Shown: positions 53,522 to 62,611 of the stretch, piece after piece | How the letters are laid out: every line of letters begins with the position of its first letter | Position numbering within the stretch: the stretch's first letter is position 1 | Assembly: GCF_000716605.1 (NCBI RefSeq) | Contig: NZ_JNXE01000026.1 | Location: 1 to 64,000, forward strand | Reading direction: 5' to 3' | Source: Streptomyces sp. NRRL F-525 | GTDB lineage: Bacteria; Actinomycetota; Actinomycetes; Streptomycetales; Streptomycetaceae | Length of the DNA stretch: 64,000 bases | Position numbers and translations under genes: made by a program | The notes under the pieces: generated by a model | The model's database searches: none | The model's input: the letters and a program-made list of their open reading frames with translations, nothing else | What the model was told of the DNA's origin: nothing

Positions 53522-53722
53522 ATGCAGGCCGCGCCCGTCCGTGCCACCGCCATCCCGTCCGTCACCGACGCGCTGCGCGCGGTCGAGTCGCTGCTGCTGA
53601 GCAGCGGCCAGCGCACCGCCCGGCGCAACGCGTGGACCTCCGTCCTGGAGGACCGCCGCCGCGCCAAGGACCGGGTCGAGGCACAGCTCGTCATCGAGCA
53701 GGCCCTCACCTCCCACTCCTGA
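53522..53722 (+). CDS. Small conserved protein, Arg-rich helical
   Basis: 66 residues, mostly helical and basic (SLLLSSGQRTARRNAWTSVL, then EDRRRAKDRVEAQ). GAGGGGGG precedes ATG 53522. It has its own good promoter and, as I recall, is a common short protein next to lipA in Streptomyces. The amphipathic, Arg-rich helices would suit a nucleic-acid or protein partner; function unknown. Confidence 0.75.
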   Translation: MQAAPVRATAIPSVTDALRAVESLLLSSGQRTARRNAWTSVLEDRRRAKDRVEAQLVIEQALTSHS

Positions 53723-53792
53723 CCACTCCTGATTCACCGCCCTTCGGGCACCGCCGTCGTCGGCGCTCCCGCGGGCACGTAGACTTCCTCGC

Positions 53793-54497
53793 ATGGCGAG
53801 GAAGGACACGACAGCGGAAAACGCTGCGAACCCCGGGCGACTCAAGCAGATCGCTCTGACCTACAAGATGACCCGCAAGGCCGACAAGACGATCGGCCTT
53901 GTACTCGCGGCTGTCGGAATCGTCACCTTCGGTGTCTTCCTCGCGATCGGCTTCTTGCTCGGGCACCCCATCTATCTCGGCATTCTCGGCCTCCTGCTCG
54001 CCTTCCTCGCGTCGGCGATCGTCTTCGGACGCCGGGCCGAGCGGGCGGCCTTCGGGCAGATGGAGGGCCAGCCGGGCGCGGCCGCGGCGGTACTGGACAA
54101 CATCGGCCGAGGCTGGACGACGACTCCGGCGGTGGCGATGAACCGCAGCCAGGACGTGGTCCACCGCGCGGTCGGCAAGGCCGGCATCGTCCTGGTGGCC
54201 GAGGGCAACCCGAACCGGGTGAAGTCCCTCCTGGCCGCCGAGAAGAAGAAGATGAACCGCATCGTCGCGGACGTCCCGGTGCACGACGTGATGGTCGGCA
54301 CGGGCGAGGGCCAGATCCCCCTGAAGAAGGTCCGCACGACGATGCTCAAGCTCCCGCGCGTCCTGACGGGCCCGCAGGTGACGGCGACCAACGACCGCCT
54401 CCGCGCGATGGGCGACCTGATGAGCAACATGCCGCTGCCCAAGGGCCCGATGCCGAAGGGCATGAAGCTCCCCAAGGGCGGCGGCAAGGCCCGCTGA
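53793..54497 (+). CDS. DUF4191 membrane protein
   Basis: 234 residues, a conserved actinobacterial family found beside lipA, function unknown. Two close transmembrane helices at about 35-80 (TIGLVLAAVGIVTFGVFLAI, then IYLGILGLLLAFLASAIVFG) are followed by a cytoplasmic domain ending in a Lys/Pro/Met repeat tail (KGPMPKGMKLPKGGGKAR). TAGACT is 7 bases before ATG 53793 with no ribosome site: leaderless. Confidence 0.88.
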   Translation: MARKDTTAENAANPGRLKQIALTYKMTRKADKTIGLVLAAVGIVTFGVFLAIGFLLGHPIYLGILGLLLAFLASAIVFGRRAERAAFGQMEGQPGAAAAVLDNIGRGWTTTPAVAMNRSQDVVHRAVGKAGIVLVAEGNPNRVKSLLAAEKKKMNRIVADVPVHDVMVGTGEGQIPLKKVRTTMLKLPRVLTGPQVTATNDRLRAMGDLMSNMPLPKGPMPKGMKLPKGGGKAR

Positions 54498-54517
54498 CCC
54501 GCACATAGACGGTTTTT

Positions 54518-54568
54518 CTACGACGATGGGGGCGTCCGGATCTGATCCGGACGCCCCCATCGTCGTAG
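54518..54568. terminator. Perfect 24-base-pair bidirectional terminator
   Basis: 54518-54541 pairs perfectly with 54545-54568 around a 3-base loop, between the DUF4191 gene and the convergent flavin reductase gene. It is the longest clean stem in the window apart from the 38714 element. Confidence 0.9.
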
Positions 54569-54577
54569 GTGGCCCCG

Positions 54578-55093
54578 TCAGGCCAGCGTCCTGAACCCCC
54601 GGTCGTAATACACCATCGGGGACCCCTCCCCCAGCCGCACGCCCGTCACCCGGCCGATCAGGACCGTATGGTCCCCGGCCGGGTGACGTGCGTGGGCGGT
54701 GCAGTCCAGTTCGGACAGCGCGCGGTCGACCGTGGGCAGACCGTCGGGGCTGGTGCGCAGGCCGCCGGAGGCGAACTTGTCGGTGCCCTTGGTGGCGAAG
54801 CGCACGGCGAGCGGACGGTGGTCCGGGGCGAGCACGCTCACGGCGAAGCGGTCGCAGTGGCCGAACGACGGCGCCGAGTCGGCGGAGTTCGCCAGACAGA
54901 CCAGGACCATGGGCGGCTCCAGCGAGACCGAACAGAAGGAACTGGCGGTGAAGCCGCGCGGGGTTCCGTCCTCGCAGCACGTGGTGACGACCACGACACC
55001 GGAGGGGAAGCGGGCCATCGCGGCCCGGAACTCCTCGGGCGCCACAGCCGCGCGCGCCTTCTCCAGTACTTCCACTTCCTGACGCTCCGGCAT
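54578..55093 (-). CDS. Flavin reductase family protein (HpaC/HsaB-like)
   Basis: 171 residues. Split-barrel flavin reductase with the marks RFPSGVVVVTTCCEDGTPRGFTASSF..., SLEPPMVLVCLA and GDHTVLIGRV. It supplies reduced FMN or FAD to an oxygenase. The acyl-CoA-dehydrogenase-like monooxygenase gene lies upstream on the same strand (227 bases away), so they form a two-component hydroxylase. ATG 55093 is the likely start. Confidence 0.87.
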   Translation of the reverse strand: MPERQEVEVLEKARAAVAPEEFRAAMARFPSGVVVVTTCCEDGTPRGFTASSFCSVSLEPPMVLVCLANSADSAPSFGHCDRFAVSVLAPDHRPLAVRFATKGTDKFASGGLRTSPDGLPTVDRALSELDCTAHARHPAGDHTVLIGRVTGVRLGEGSPMVYYDRGFRTLA

Positions 55094-55320
55094 GACGGTG
55101 CACCACCTGTCGGGCCTCGCGGCGGAGGCCACCGCGGTTTCAGCGGCCTCGGGCCGGCCTCGGACGCGGCTCACCGACAGTGATCGGAACCGCCGCCCGG
55201 GTCCAGATCGACTATGCGGGCAGCGCGTTGGACCGGCAACCGGGGCGGGGGTGGGGGCGGGCCGGATCGCAGCCCCGCCGGGGCCGGCACCGTGGCGGGG
55301 CCAGAGCCGCCCCGACCCCG

Positions 55321-56496
55321 TCAGCGCACCGCGCCCGCCCCCCGTTCCTCCCCCGACAACGCCCACGCCCCGTAAGCCGCGCCCGTCGTCTCGAAGGAGA
55401 GCGCGACATGCGAGGCCGCGCTGTTCACATCGCGCCAGAAGCGTTGGACCGGGTCGGACGACGACTGCCCGGAGGTGCCGCTGGTGCGGAAGACGCGGTC
55501 CACCGCCGAGACCAGGAGTTCCACCGCCAGTGCCAGGTCCCGGGCGCCCCGGACCGCGGCCTCGCCGCCCGGTGGGCAGTCCTGTGTGCCGTCGGCGATC
55601 GCCGCCGTACGCAGGATCAGGAGTTCGGCGGCGTCCACCTCGGCGGCCGAGCGGGCCAGTGCGACCTGGGTCGAGGGCTTCTCGCCCACGGCCTGGCCGC
55701 GGCGGTCGACGCGGGAACCGGTCCGGGCGATCCAGGCCCGCAGCGCGCCCCGGGCCGCGCCGATCAGCGGGGCGGCGAACGGCAGCGCGTTCACGGCGTG
55801 CATCGGGACGATGTGGCAGCGGGCGTCCGAGGCGGGGGCCTGGCCCGCGTGCACCAACGAGCGGGCCAGGGTGCGGTGTTCGGGCACGAAGACGTCGGAG
55901 AGGACCAGGGTGTCGCTGCCGGTTCCGCGCATGCCTACGGTGAACCAGCTGTCCTCGATCGAGAAGTCCGCCCGCGGCACGGCGAAGAAACGCACCTCGG
56001 GGCGTACGTCGGGGTCCTCCGGCCGATCCGCGGGTACCGCGGCGCACGCCAGGGCCCAGTCGGCGAAGTGGACCCCGCTGATGTACTTCCACTCACCGCT
56101 CAGCCGCCAGCCACCGGCCACGGGTTCCGCCTTGCCGGACGGCATGAGCGCGCCGGCCAGCAGGGCGTCCGGGCCGTCCGACCAGATCTCCGCCTGGCCC
56201 TCCGCGGGGAAGAACGCCGCGTACCGCCCGGCGTACGCGGCCAGCGAGGCCGCCCACGCCGCCGATGTGCAGCCCTCCCCCACCAGGCCTACGGCGGAGG
56301 TCAGTTCGGCGAAACCACCGGCCTCTCCGCCATGCGCCACCGGTACGAAGTGCCGCGCGAACCCGGCGTCCCGTACCCCCTCGATCACCTGCGGTGAGAG
56401 CCGCCGCGCGGTCTCCGCGTCCTCCGCGTACCGCGCCGCGACCTCGGCGAGCATCGGCGCCCGGGTCACGATCGTCGACTTGTCGCCTTGCGGCAT
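55321..56496 (-). CDS. Flavin-dependent monooxygenase, acyl-CoA dehydrogenase fold (HsaA/HpaH-like)
   Basis: 391 residues of the group D flavin monooxygenases, which hydroxylate aromatic or polyketide substrates with reduced flavin from a partner. Visible marks are LTSAVGLVGEGCTSAAWAAS, GGWRLSGEWKYISG, TVGMRGTGSDTLVL and the C-terminal FRTSGTSGQSSSDPVQRFWR flavin-tail contact. ATG 56496 follows GGAGGT at a long spacing. No aromatic degradation genes or polyketide synthase lie nearby, so the substrate is unknown. The 227 bases after it hold no gene that I can see. Confidence 0.85.
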   Translation of the reverse strand: MPQGDKSTIVTRAPMLAEVAARYAEDAETARRLSPQVIEGVRDAGFARHFVPVAHGGEAGGFAELTSAVGLVGEGCTSAAWAASLAAYAGRYAAFFPAEGQAEIWSDGPDALLAGALMPSGKAEPVAGGWRLSGEWKYISGVHFADWALACAAVPADRPEDPDVRPEVRFFAVPRADFSIEDSWFTVGMRGTGSDTLVLSDVFVPEHRTLARSLVHAGQAPASDARCHIVPMHAVNALPFAAPLIGAARGALRAWIARTGSRVDRRGQAVGEKPSTQVALARSAAEVDAAELLILRTAAIADGTQDCPPGGEAAVRGARDLALAVELLVSAVDRVFRTSGTSGQSSSDPVQRFWRDVNSAASHVALSFETTGAAYGAWALSGEERGAGAVR

Positions 56497-56603
56497 CCTG
56501 GCCACCACCTCCGTCGGGAACAGGGAGTGTCCCCGCCCGGACCCGCCCTCGACCGCACCCCGGCCCGAGACCACCCGACCGGCACGGAAAAGAGGCACCG
56601 GGC

Positions 56604-56651
56604 ACGACGAAGGGGGCGGCCGGAGATCATCCCGGGCACCCCCTTCGTCGT
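56604..56651. terminator. Hairpin terminator of the RDD gene
   Basis: ACGACGAAGGGGG (56604-56616) pairs perfectly with CCCCCTTCGTCGT (56639-56651). It lies just beyond the RDD gene stop and before the monooxygenase gene on the same strand, separating the two units. Confidence 0.8.
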
Positions 56652-56661
56652 ACGACTGCCG

Positions 56662-57132
56662 CTAGATCCGCACCTCCACCGTGCGCGCGAACCGGTCATG
56701 CAGCCCCCGCCCGTCCCGGTCCCAGATCAGGGCCGGGATCGCGATGCACAGGAGGGCCGTGCGGAGCAGGGTGCGGAGGGGGTTGGGGCGGCCGGTGTCG
56801 AGGGCGTACACGCGGAGACCGAAGAGGCGCTTGCCCGGCGTGAAGCCGATCGTGCCGACGGTGAGGGCGCTGAGGACGAAGAAGACGAGGAGGGCCCAGT
56901 TGCCGGTCGCGCCCGGCTTGTAGCCGTGGGTGAGCAGGCCGTATGCGATCAACAGGCACAGGGCCCAGTCGACGGCGAGGGCGCCGAGTCGGCGGCCCGG
57001 GCGGGCGATCGAGCCGGGGCCGTCCTCGGGCAGGCCGAGCTGCTCACCGCGGTAGCCGAAGTCGACACCTGCTCGCTCCGCGGCCTCGCGGGGCCCGGAG
57101 AGCCATGAGCCGATTGCATCCCTGTTGTCCAC
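56662..57132 (-). CDS. RDD family membrane protein
   Basis: 156 residues. Residues 1-50 are polar; an RDD domain follows (ARPGRRLGALAVDWALCLLI with the Arg and Asp of the family name, then FTPGKRLFGLRV). It has three membrane helices; function of the family is uncertain, some members transport ions. TACCGT lies 6 bases before GTG 57132 with no ribosome site, so I choose that start as leaderless. Divergent from glnA. Confidence 0.85.
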   Translation of the reverse strand: MDNRDAIGSWLSGPREAAERAGVDFGYRGEQLGLPEDGPGSIARPGRRLGALAVDWALCLLIAYGLLTHGYKPGATGNWALLVFFVLSALTVGTIGFTPGKRLFGLRVYALDTGRPNPLRTLLRTALLCIAIPALIWDRDGRGLHDRFARTVEVRI

Positions 57133-57195
57133 CCGTCCACGGTACTGCCCGCGTTCTGCCATGCGGACAGGAGGGGCCGGCGGGCCCAAGACCGG

Positions 57196-57233
57196 TTAAC
57201 TTGGGCGAAACAAATGGGTCACGCTGGAGAAAT
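57196..57233 (+). promoter_or_regulatory. GlnR binding box upstream of glnA
   Basis: TTAAC-N6-GAAAC-N6-GTCAC-N6-GAAAT (57196-57200, 57207-57211, 57218-57222, 57229-57233) has the exact spacing of the known Streptomyces GlnR consensus gTnAc-n6-GaAAc repeated twice. GlnR activates glnA under nitrogen limitation. TAAGGT at 57244-57249 is a suitable -10 box just downstream. Confidence 0.88.
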
Positions 57234-57330
57234 CCCCCGTCCCTAAGGTCGGGTCCAGCGTGTGCCACCGCACTGGCCGCACGAACGAACTACCACCCCG
57301 GCACGGACGGTCGGGAGTAGGAGGAGCTGG

Positions 57331-58740
57331 ATGTTCCAGAACGCCGACGAGGCCAAGAAGTTCATCGCGGACGAGGACGTCAAGTTCGTCGACGTCCGAT
57401 TCTGCGATCTGCCGGGTGTGATGCAGCACTTCACGCTGCCGGCGACGGCCTTCGACCCGGACGAGGAACTCGCCTTCGACGGCTCCTCGATCCGCGGCTT
57501 CCAGGCCATCCACGAGTCCGACATGGCGCTCCGCGCCGACCTGTCGACCGCGCGCGTGGACCCCTTCCGCCGCGACAAGACGGTCAACATCAACTTCTTC
57601 ATCCACGACCCGATCACGGGCGAGCAGTACTCCCGTGACCCGCGCAACGTGGCGAAGAAGGCCGAGGCGTACCTCGCCTCCACCGGTATCGCCGACACCG
57701 CGTACTTCGGTCCCGAGGCCGAGTTCTACGTCTTCGACAGCGTGCGCTTCGAGACCAAGGCGAACGAGAGCTTCTACCACATCGACTCCGAGGCCGGCGC
57801 CTGGAACACCGGTGCGGTCGAGGACAACCGCGGTTACAAGGTCCGCTACAAGGGCGGCTACTTCCCGACCCCGCCGGTCGACCACTTCGCCGACCTGCGT
57901 GCGGAGATCTCCCTGGAGCTGGCCGCGTCCGGCCTCCAGGTCGAGCGCCAGCACCACGAGGTGGGCACCGCCGGCCAGGCCGAGATCAACTACAAGTTCA
58001 ACACGCTGCTCGCCGCGGCCGACGACCTCCAGCTCTTCAAGTACATCGTGAAGAACGTGGCCTGGCGCAACGGCAAGACCGCGACCTTCATGCCGAAGCC
58101 GATCTTCGGCGACAACGGCTCGGGCATGCACGTCCACTCCTCGCTGTGGGCGGGCGGCTCCCCGCTCTTCTACGACGAGGCCGGCTACGCGGGTCTGTCG
58201 GACCTGGCCCGCTACTACATCGGCGGCATCCTCAAGCACGCCCCGTCGCTGCTCGCGTTCACCAACCCGACGGTGAACTCGTACCACCGCCTGGTGCCGG
58301 GCTTCGAGGCGCCGGTCAACCTGGTGTACTCGCAGCGCAACCGCTCCGCCGCGATGCGTATCCCGATCACGGGCTCCAACCCGAAGGCCAAGCGCGTCGA
58401 GTTCCGCGCGCCCGACTCCTCCGGCAACCCGTACCTCGCCTTCTCCGCCCTGCTCCTCGCGGGCCTGGACGGCATCAAGAACAAGATCGAGCCGGCCGAG
58501 CCGATCGACAAGGACCTCTACGAGCTGGCCCCCGAGGAGCACGCGGGCGTCGCCCAGGTCCCGACCTCCCTCCCGGCCGTCCTCGACCGCCTCGAGGCCG
58601 ACCACGAGTTCCTCCTCGCGGGCGACGTCTTCACGTCCGACCTGATCGAGACGTGGATCGACTTCAAGCGCACGAACGAGATCGCCCCGCTGCAGCTGCG
58701 TCCGCACCCGCACGAGTTCGAGCTGTACTTCGACGTGTGA
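57331..58740 (+). CDS. glnA: Glutamine synthetase type I
   Basis: Main ammonium-assimilating enzyme, a dodecamer making glutamine from glutamate, ammonia and ATP. It is 469 residues. Clear signatures are [16 protein letters not shown], the glutamates of [22 protein letters not shown] and NRSAAMRIP. Tyr397 in [10 protein letters not shown] is the adenylylation site, so activity is controlled by GlnE. AGGAGG precedes ATG 57331. The GlnR box and promoter lie 100-135 bases upstream. Monocistronic with a strong terminator. Confidence 0.98.
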   Translation: MFQNADEAKKFIADEDVKFVDVRFCDLPGVMQHFTLPATAFDPDEELAFDGSSIRGFQAIHESDMALRADLSTARVDPFRRDKTVNINFFIHDPITGEQYSRDPRNVAKKAEAYLASTGIADTAYFGPEAEFYVFDSVRFETKANESFYHIDSEAGAWNTGAVEDNRGYKVRYKGGYFPTPPVDHFADLRAEISLELAASGLQVERQHHEVGTAGQAEINYKFNTLLAAADDLQLFKYIVKNVAWRNGKTATFMPKPIFGDNGSGMHVHSSLWAGGSPLFYDEAGYAGLSDLARYYIGGILKHAPSLLAFTNPTVNSYHRLVPGFEAPVNLVYSQRNRSAAMRIPITGSNPKAKRVEFRAPDSSGNPYLAFSALLLAGLDGIKNKIEPAEPIDKDLYELAPEEHAGVAQVPTSLPAVLDRLEADHEFLLAGDVFTSDLIETWIDFKRTNEIAPLQLRPHPHEFELYFDV

Positions 58741-58764
58741 TCCAACCGATCGAACCGATCGTCG

Positions 58765-58800
58765 GGTGCCCCCGTCTCTCTTCGGAGAGGCGGGGGCACC
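58765..58800 (+). terminator. glnA terminator hairpin
   Basis: A 16-base-pair stem with one G-U pair (58765-58780 with 58785-58800) and a stable TTCG tetraloop, 24 bases after the glnA stop. Confidence 0.9.
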
Positions 58801-58839
58801 GTCGTACACGGGCTGCGTTTTGTGGGAGGGGTAACGGGG

Positions 58840-59094
58840 ATGGCGCAACACGACGACGAGGACCGCGAGTTCGACCTCAAGTGGGCCGACGGGGCCGAGC
58901 ACAAGGAGCCGTCCGCTCGGGCTCGGATGCTGGCCGCGCGGTGGAGGGAGAATCCGCCGGAGCCGACGCCGTTCCGGGGTGAGCCCGAGGGGGTGGGGCC
59001 TCGGCGGTCGTCCTGGATATCTACGGTGATCGTGCTGGGAAGTGTCGCCGCGGTCATCGTGTTGCTGGGGTACGCCGACTTCCGGGCGCCGTAA
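58840..59094 (+). CDS. Small single-pass membrane protein
   Basis: 84 residues: an acidic and basic cytoplasmic part (MAQHDDEDREFDLKWADGAE onward) and a C-terminal transmembrane helix (ISTVIVLGSVAAVIVLLGYA). GGGAGGGG lies 8 bases before ATG 58840. Its TAA overlaps the next ATG as TAATG, so it is coupled to the HEAT-repeat protein, for which it may be the membrane anchor. Confidence 0.8.
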   Translation: MAQHDDEDREFDLKWADGAEHKEPSARARMLAARWRENPPEPTPFRGEPEGVGPRRSSWISTVIVLGSVAAVIVLLGYADFRAP

Positions 59095-60398
59095 TGGAGA
59101 GGGACGAGAAGATCGACGTCGGAGAGCCCCTCGCGTGGCTCCGGCTGGACGAGGCGCTGCGTCGTGAGTCGTATGCGCCCTCCGGCCTCGTCGCGTCTCG
59201 GCTCGCGATCGAGCTGTGCCATCGTGACGGCAGGATTCGGGAGGCGGCGCTGGATCAGGTCGCCGGGGACCCGGGCCTGCTGCCGTTGCTCGTCGTCCGG
59301 TGCGGCGACTGGGTCGGGCAAGTGCGGGAGCGGGCGCGGGAGTTGCTGGCCGAGGCCCTCGACCTGGACACCGCCGTCGCGCTCGCGCCGCTCATCCTCC
59401 TCTTCGGGCGGCGGGGCCGGGGTGCGTTCGCCATCGACCTGCTCGACGAGGTACTGCGCCGAGCGTCCCGCGAACAGTTCGCTCCGCTCCTCACCTGCGC
59501 CGACCGTGCCGTGCGTCGTCATGCCCATCGGCTCGCCGTCGAGGAGGGGCTCCTCTCCCCCGCCGAACTCGCCCGCGCCGCCGCCCGGGACCCCGACACC
59601 GTCGTACAGATCCTGTGCGCGGACGCCGCGCTGGCCGCCGTAGTGAAGACGGGGGACTACGACGGTGTGCTCGCACCCCTGCTCGGGGCGCGGAATCCGC
59701 GCGCCCGGGCGACCGGGGTCACCGCGCTGCGGGCGGCGGGGCTGCCGGAGCGGGCGGAGGGGTTTCTCGCGGATCGGTCGGGGGTCGTGCGGGCCTGTGC
59801 CCGGTATGTCGTGCGGCAGGGTGGGGGTGATCCGCTGGCGTTGTACCGGGCTTGGTGTCGGGAGGCGGAGCCTGTGCCCGGGGCGGTGATCGGGCTTGCC
59901 GAGTGTGGGGAGCGAGGGGATGCCGCTCTGTTGTGGCCGCTCGTCTCGCATCCGGCCGCCGCCGTGCGGGCGCGGGCCCTGGGTGGGTTGCGGACCCTGG
60001 ACGTCGTGGACGTACCGCGGATGCTGCCGTTGCTCGATGATCCGGCGCCCGGGGTCGTGCGGGAGGCGACGCTCGCGTTGTTGCCGTCGGCCGGGCTGGT
60101 GCCGGACGAGTGGCTGACGGAACGGCTCGCGGACGGGCCCCGGGCGATGCGCGTCGGCGCGTTCCGGCTGCTCGACGCGCGGGGCGGGATCGTGCGGCTG
60201 CGGGCCGCCGTGACCGTGCTCGACGATCCCGATGAGCGGTTGCGGGCCTGGGGTGCGCAGGTGGTACAGCGGTGGCATCCGGAGGCGGGGATGACGCCGG
60301 GGGATGCCGAGGTCGGTGAGCTGCTCGGGCGGGCTCGGCATCTGTTCAGTGAGTACGTGCTGACGCGGCGGCTGTGGGAGGCGGGGCTCAGCGGCTGA
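59094..60398 (+). CDS. HEAT/ARM-repeat protein
   Basis: 434 residues of repeated helix pairs of ~30 residues (for example GRIREAALDQVAGDPGLLPL, NPRARATGVTALRAAGLPER, HPAAAVRARALGGLRTLDVV, DPAPGVVREATLALLPSAGL). No signal peptide or membrane helix. Such solenoids are protein- or nucleic-acid-binding scaffolds; no catalytic motif is seen. It is translated in coupling with the small membrane protein before it. Confidence 0.82.
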   Translation: MERDEKIDVGEPLAWLRLDEALRRESYAPSGLVASRLAIELCHRDGRIREAALDQVAGDPGLLPLLVVRCGDWVGQVRERARELLAEALDLDTAVALAPLILLFGRRGRGAFAIDLLDEVLRRASREQFAPLLTCADRAVRRHAHRLAVEEGLLSPAELARAAARDPDTVVQILCADAALAAVVKTGDYDGVLAPLLGARNPRARATGVTALRAAGLPERAEGFLADRSGVVRACARYVVRQGGGDPLALYRAWCREAEPVPGAVIGLAECGERGDAALLWPLVSHPAAAVRARALGGLRTLDVVDVPRMLPLLDDPAPGVVREATLALLPSAGLVPDEWLTERLADGPRAMRVGAFRLLDARGGIVRLRAAVTVLDDPDERLRAWGAQVVQRWHPEAGMTPGDAEVGELLGRARHLFSEYVLTRRLWEAGLSG

Positions 60399-60531
60399 CC
60401 TGCGCCCTCGCTCGCTCATCGGATTCTCAGGGACCTTTTGCTCCGCCTAGGGCCGATCGGGACCACTTCATGGGAAGGGCCGGGTGCACACTGGGCGGTG
60501 GGACGAGTGCCTGACTGCGGGGTGATGGCAG

Positions 60532-61455
60532 ATGCAGAGCCGCTTCCGGAGCGACCGGCGGTTGACCATACGTATGGGTCTGACGCTGTTCCTGCTCGGG
60601 CTGTTGTACGTGGCGTTCGTGGCCGCGCTGATCGTGTTGCTGAAGTCCTGGGTGCTGGTCGTGGTGCTGGCGGGCGGGCTGCTCGTCGCGCAGTACTGGT
60701 TCTCCGACCGGATCGCGCTGTACGCGATGCACGGGCGGATCGTGGAGCGGGAGGAGTATCCCGAGCTGCACGGTGTGATCGACAGGCTGTGTGCCGTCGC
60801 TGACATGCCCAAGCCCGTGGTCGCCGTCTCCGACATCGACATGCCGAACGCCTTCGCCACCGGGCGGAACGCCGACCACGCCGTCGTCTGCGTGACCACC
60901 GGTCTGCTACGGCGGCTGGAGCCGGCCGAGCTGGAGGGTGTGCTCGCGCACGAGTTGTCGCACGTCGCGCACAAGGACGTGGCCGTGATCACGGTGGCGT
61001 CGTTCCTCGGGGTGCTCGCCGGGCTCATGGTGCGGTTCGCCTTCTACTCGCAGATCTTCCGGGGGCGGAAGGACCAGAACACGCTGGCCGTCTTCGCGGG
61101 GATCATGGGGATCTCGGCGGCCGTGTACGCGATCAGCTTCCTGCTGATCAGGGCGCTGTCCCGGTACCGGGAGCTGGCGGCGGACCGGGCGGCGGCCCTG
61201 CTCACCGGCAAGCCCTCGGCGCTCGCGTCCGCGCTCACCAAGGTCGACGGGGACATCGCCCGCATCCCGACCAAGGACCTGCGGACCGCGCAGGCCTTCA
61301 ACGCCTTCTACTTCAGCCCGGCGACGGGTACCGAGCCCGGTATCTCCAAGTACTTCTCGACCCACCCGAGCCTGGAGCAGCGGCTCGACCAACTGGGGCG
61401 GATCTCCGCCGAGTTGGGTGAGGCGGCGGTGCCCGGTATCGGGAAGGCGGACTGA
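60532..61455 (+). CDS. htpX: Zinc metalloprotease HtpX
   Basis: Integral membrane M48 protease of 307 residues that degrades damaged membrane proteins. Two N-terminal helices (near 15-55) precede the zinc site HELSHVAHKD near residue 140; the third ligand glutamate is in SRYRELAADRAAAL, and STHPSLEQRL is the family end motif. Two more helices lie between. pspAB starts 2 bases after the stop codon, linking it to the PspA stress system. Confidence 0.95.
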   Translation: MQSRFRSDRRLTIRMGLTLFLLGLLYVAFVAALIVLLKSWVLVVVLAGGLLVAQYWFSDRIALYAMHGRIVEREEYPELHGVIDRLCAVADMPKPVVAVSDIDMPNAFATGRNADHAVVCVTTGLLRRLEPAELEGVLAHELSHVAHKDVAVITVASFLGVLAGLMVRFAFYSQIFRGRKDQNTLAVFAGIMGISAAVYAISFLLIRALSRYRELAADRAAALLTGKPSALASALTKVDGDIARIPTKDLRTAQAFNAFYFSPATGTEPGISKYFSTHPSLEQRLDQLGRISAELGEAAVPGIGKAD

Positions 61456-61457
61456 GT

Positions 61458-62042
61458 ATGGGGTTGCTGGACATCCTGCTCGGCCGTACGAAACCGGTCG
61501 CTCCCGATCTCGACCAGCTGTTCGCGCTGCCCTCGGCGGCGGTGACGCTGGAGGCGGCGGCCGGGTTCCGGGCGACCGGGCGGGGTGCGGTGTGCTTCGC
61601 GACGGTGGAGGGCGGGGCGTTCGAGCAGACGCACCGGGAGGTCCAGGCGCTGCTGGACGCGGACGCCGAACGCACCGGGCCGCCGGTGGAGTTGACCCAG
61701 GATGCCTACGGCTACTCGTGGCTGGTGTCGCGGCGCTCGCCGGATCAGCTGTCGGCGCTCGTCAACGATCTGCACGCGGTCAACAGCGCGATGGAGGTCA
61801 ACGGCTTCGGGCCCCAACTCCTGTGCTCGCTGGCCGGGTTCGAGGATGATGGGGGCCGGCGGCTCGCGCTCGTCTATCTGTACAAGCGCGGGACCTTCTT
61901 CCCGTTCGCGCCGCTGGCCGGTGACGGTCAGCGGCGCGACAGCGCGCTGGAACTCCAGGTCAAGTCGATGCTCGGCAACGACCTGCGGATCGAGCAGGAC
62001 CTGAGCCGGTGGTTCCCGGTGTGGGGCGCCCCCGGGCTGTGA
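61458..62042 (+). CDS. pspAB: PspA-associated protein PspAB
   Basis: 194 residues, opening MGLLDILLGRTKPVAPDLDQ, the hallmark of PspAB. No membrane segment. The family was named from co-occurrence with PspA; linkage to htpX is common in actinobacteria as I recall. The function is unknown, but with HtpX it points to membrane-protein quality control coordinated with PspA/PspAA at 11 kb. GTG/ATG choice is clear: ATG 61458 follows the htpX TGA directly, suggesting translational coupling. Confidence 0.88.
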   Translation: MGLLDILLGRTKPVAPDLDQLFALPSAAVTLEAAAGFRATGRGAVCFATVEGGAFEQTHREVQALLDADAERTGPPVELTQDAYGYSWLVSRRSPDQLSALVNDLHAVNSAMEVNGFGPQLLCSLAGFEDDGGRRLALVYLYKRGTFFPFAPLAGDGQRRDSALELQVKSMLGNDLRIEQDLSRWFPVWGAPGL

Positions 62043-62076
62043 CGGGCGCCCCGGTCCCTTACCTGCGCTTCCTCTC

Positions 62077-62382
62077 CTACTTGCTCTTCTCCCGCGCCTG
62101 ACGGCGCGACTCCAGGGGGCGCTCGCGCTGGTAACGGCGCTCCCACTTGGCCTGCTTGTCACGGCGGTCGCGGTACGCGCGGTAGCTCGACGGGGTGCTT
62201 CCCGAGGAGGAACCGCCGCCCGACGAGGACGACGTGGACGAGGACGACGAGGTGGACGACGTCGAGTCCCTGCCGTACCGGACGTAGAGGAAGAGCACGG
62301 CGACGGCGGCGAGCCACCAGACGTGGTTTCCGAATCCCAGGACGACCAGGACGACGGTCCCGGAAAGGATGATGGTGCCCAT
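62077..62382 (-). CDS. Small membrane protein with a Ser/Gly-rich linker
   Basis: 101 residues. An N-terminal hydrophobic region of two short helices (ILSGTVVLVVLGFG, then VWWLAAVAVLFLYVRYG) is followed by a 25-residue Ser/Thr/Gly run and a very basic C-terminus (RDRRDKQAKWERRYQRERPL). GGAGG lies 6 bases before ATG 62382. No known family. The Ser run is encoded by repetitive sequence and may vary in length. Confidence 0.72.
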   Translation of the reverse strand: MGTIILSGTVVLVVLGFGNHVWWLAAVAVLFLYVRYGRDSTSSTSSSSSTSSSSGGGSSSGSTPSSYRAYRDRRDKQAKWERRYQRERPLESRRQAREKSK

Positions 62383-62611
62383 GACGGGCCTCCGTGGGCG
62401 TGGGTGTGATGTCCGAGCGGTATGGAATCTGTCCCGACAGGGCGCTGGGGTGGGCGGCCGACCGTCGGTGGGTTGGGTGCGAACGAGACTAGCGCCGACT
62501 CCGCAGGGTGACGCCGGTCCTGCGTGAAGCAGTGGTGACCTGCTCCGCAATGCGTCTCCAGCGTAGGGAGTCGGTCACTCGGTGTGCATCTTCTTTTTCG
62601 TGCGGGGACCG

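Noticed and set aside
55094..55320. A gene in the gap between flavin reductase and monooxygenase
   Set aside because: Frames here are low-complexity and shift; no start with a ribosome site. Treated as a 227-base leader or spacer.
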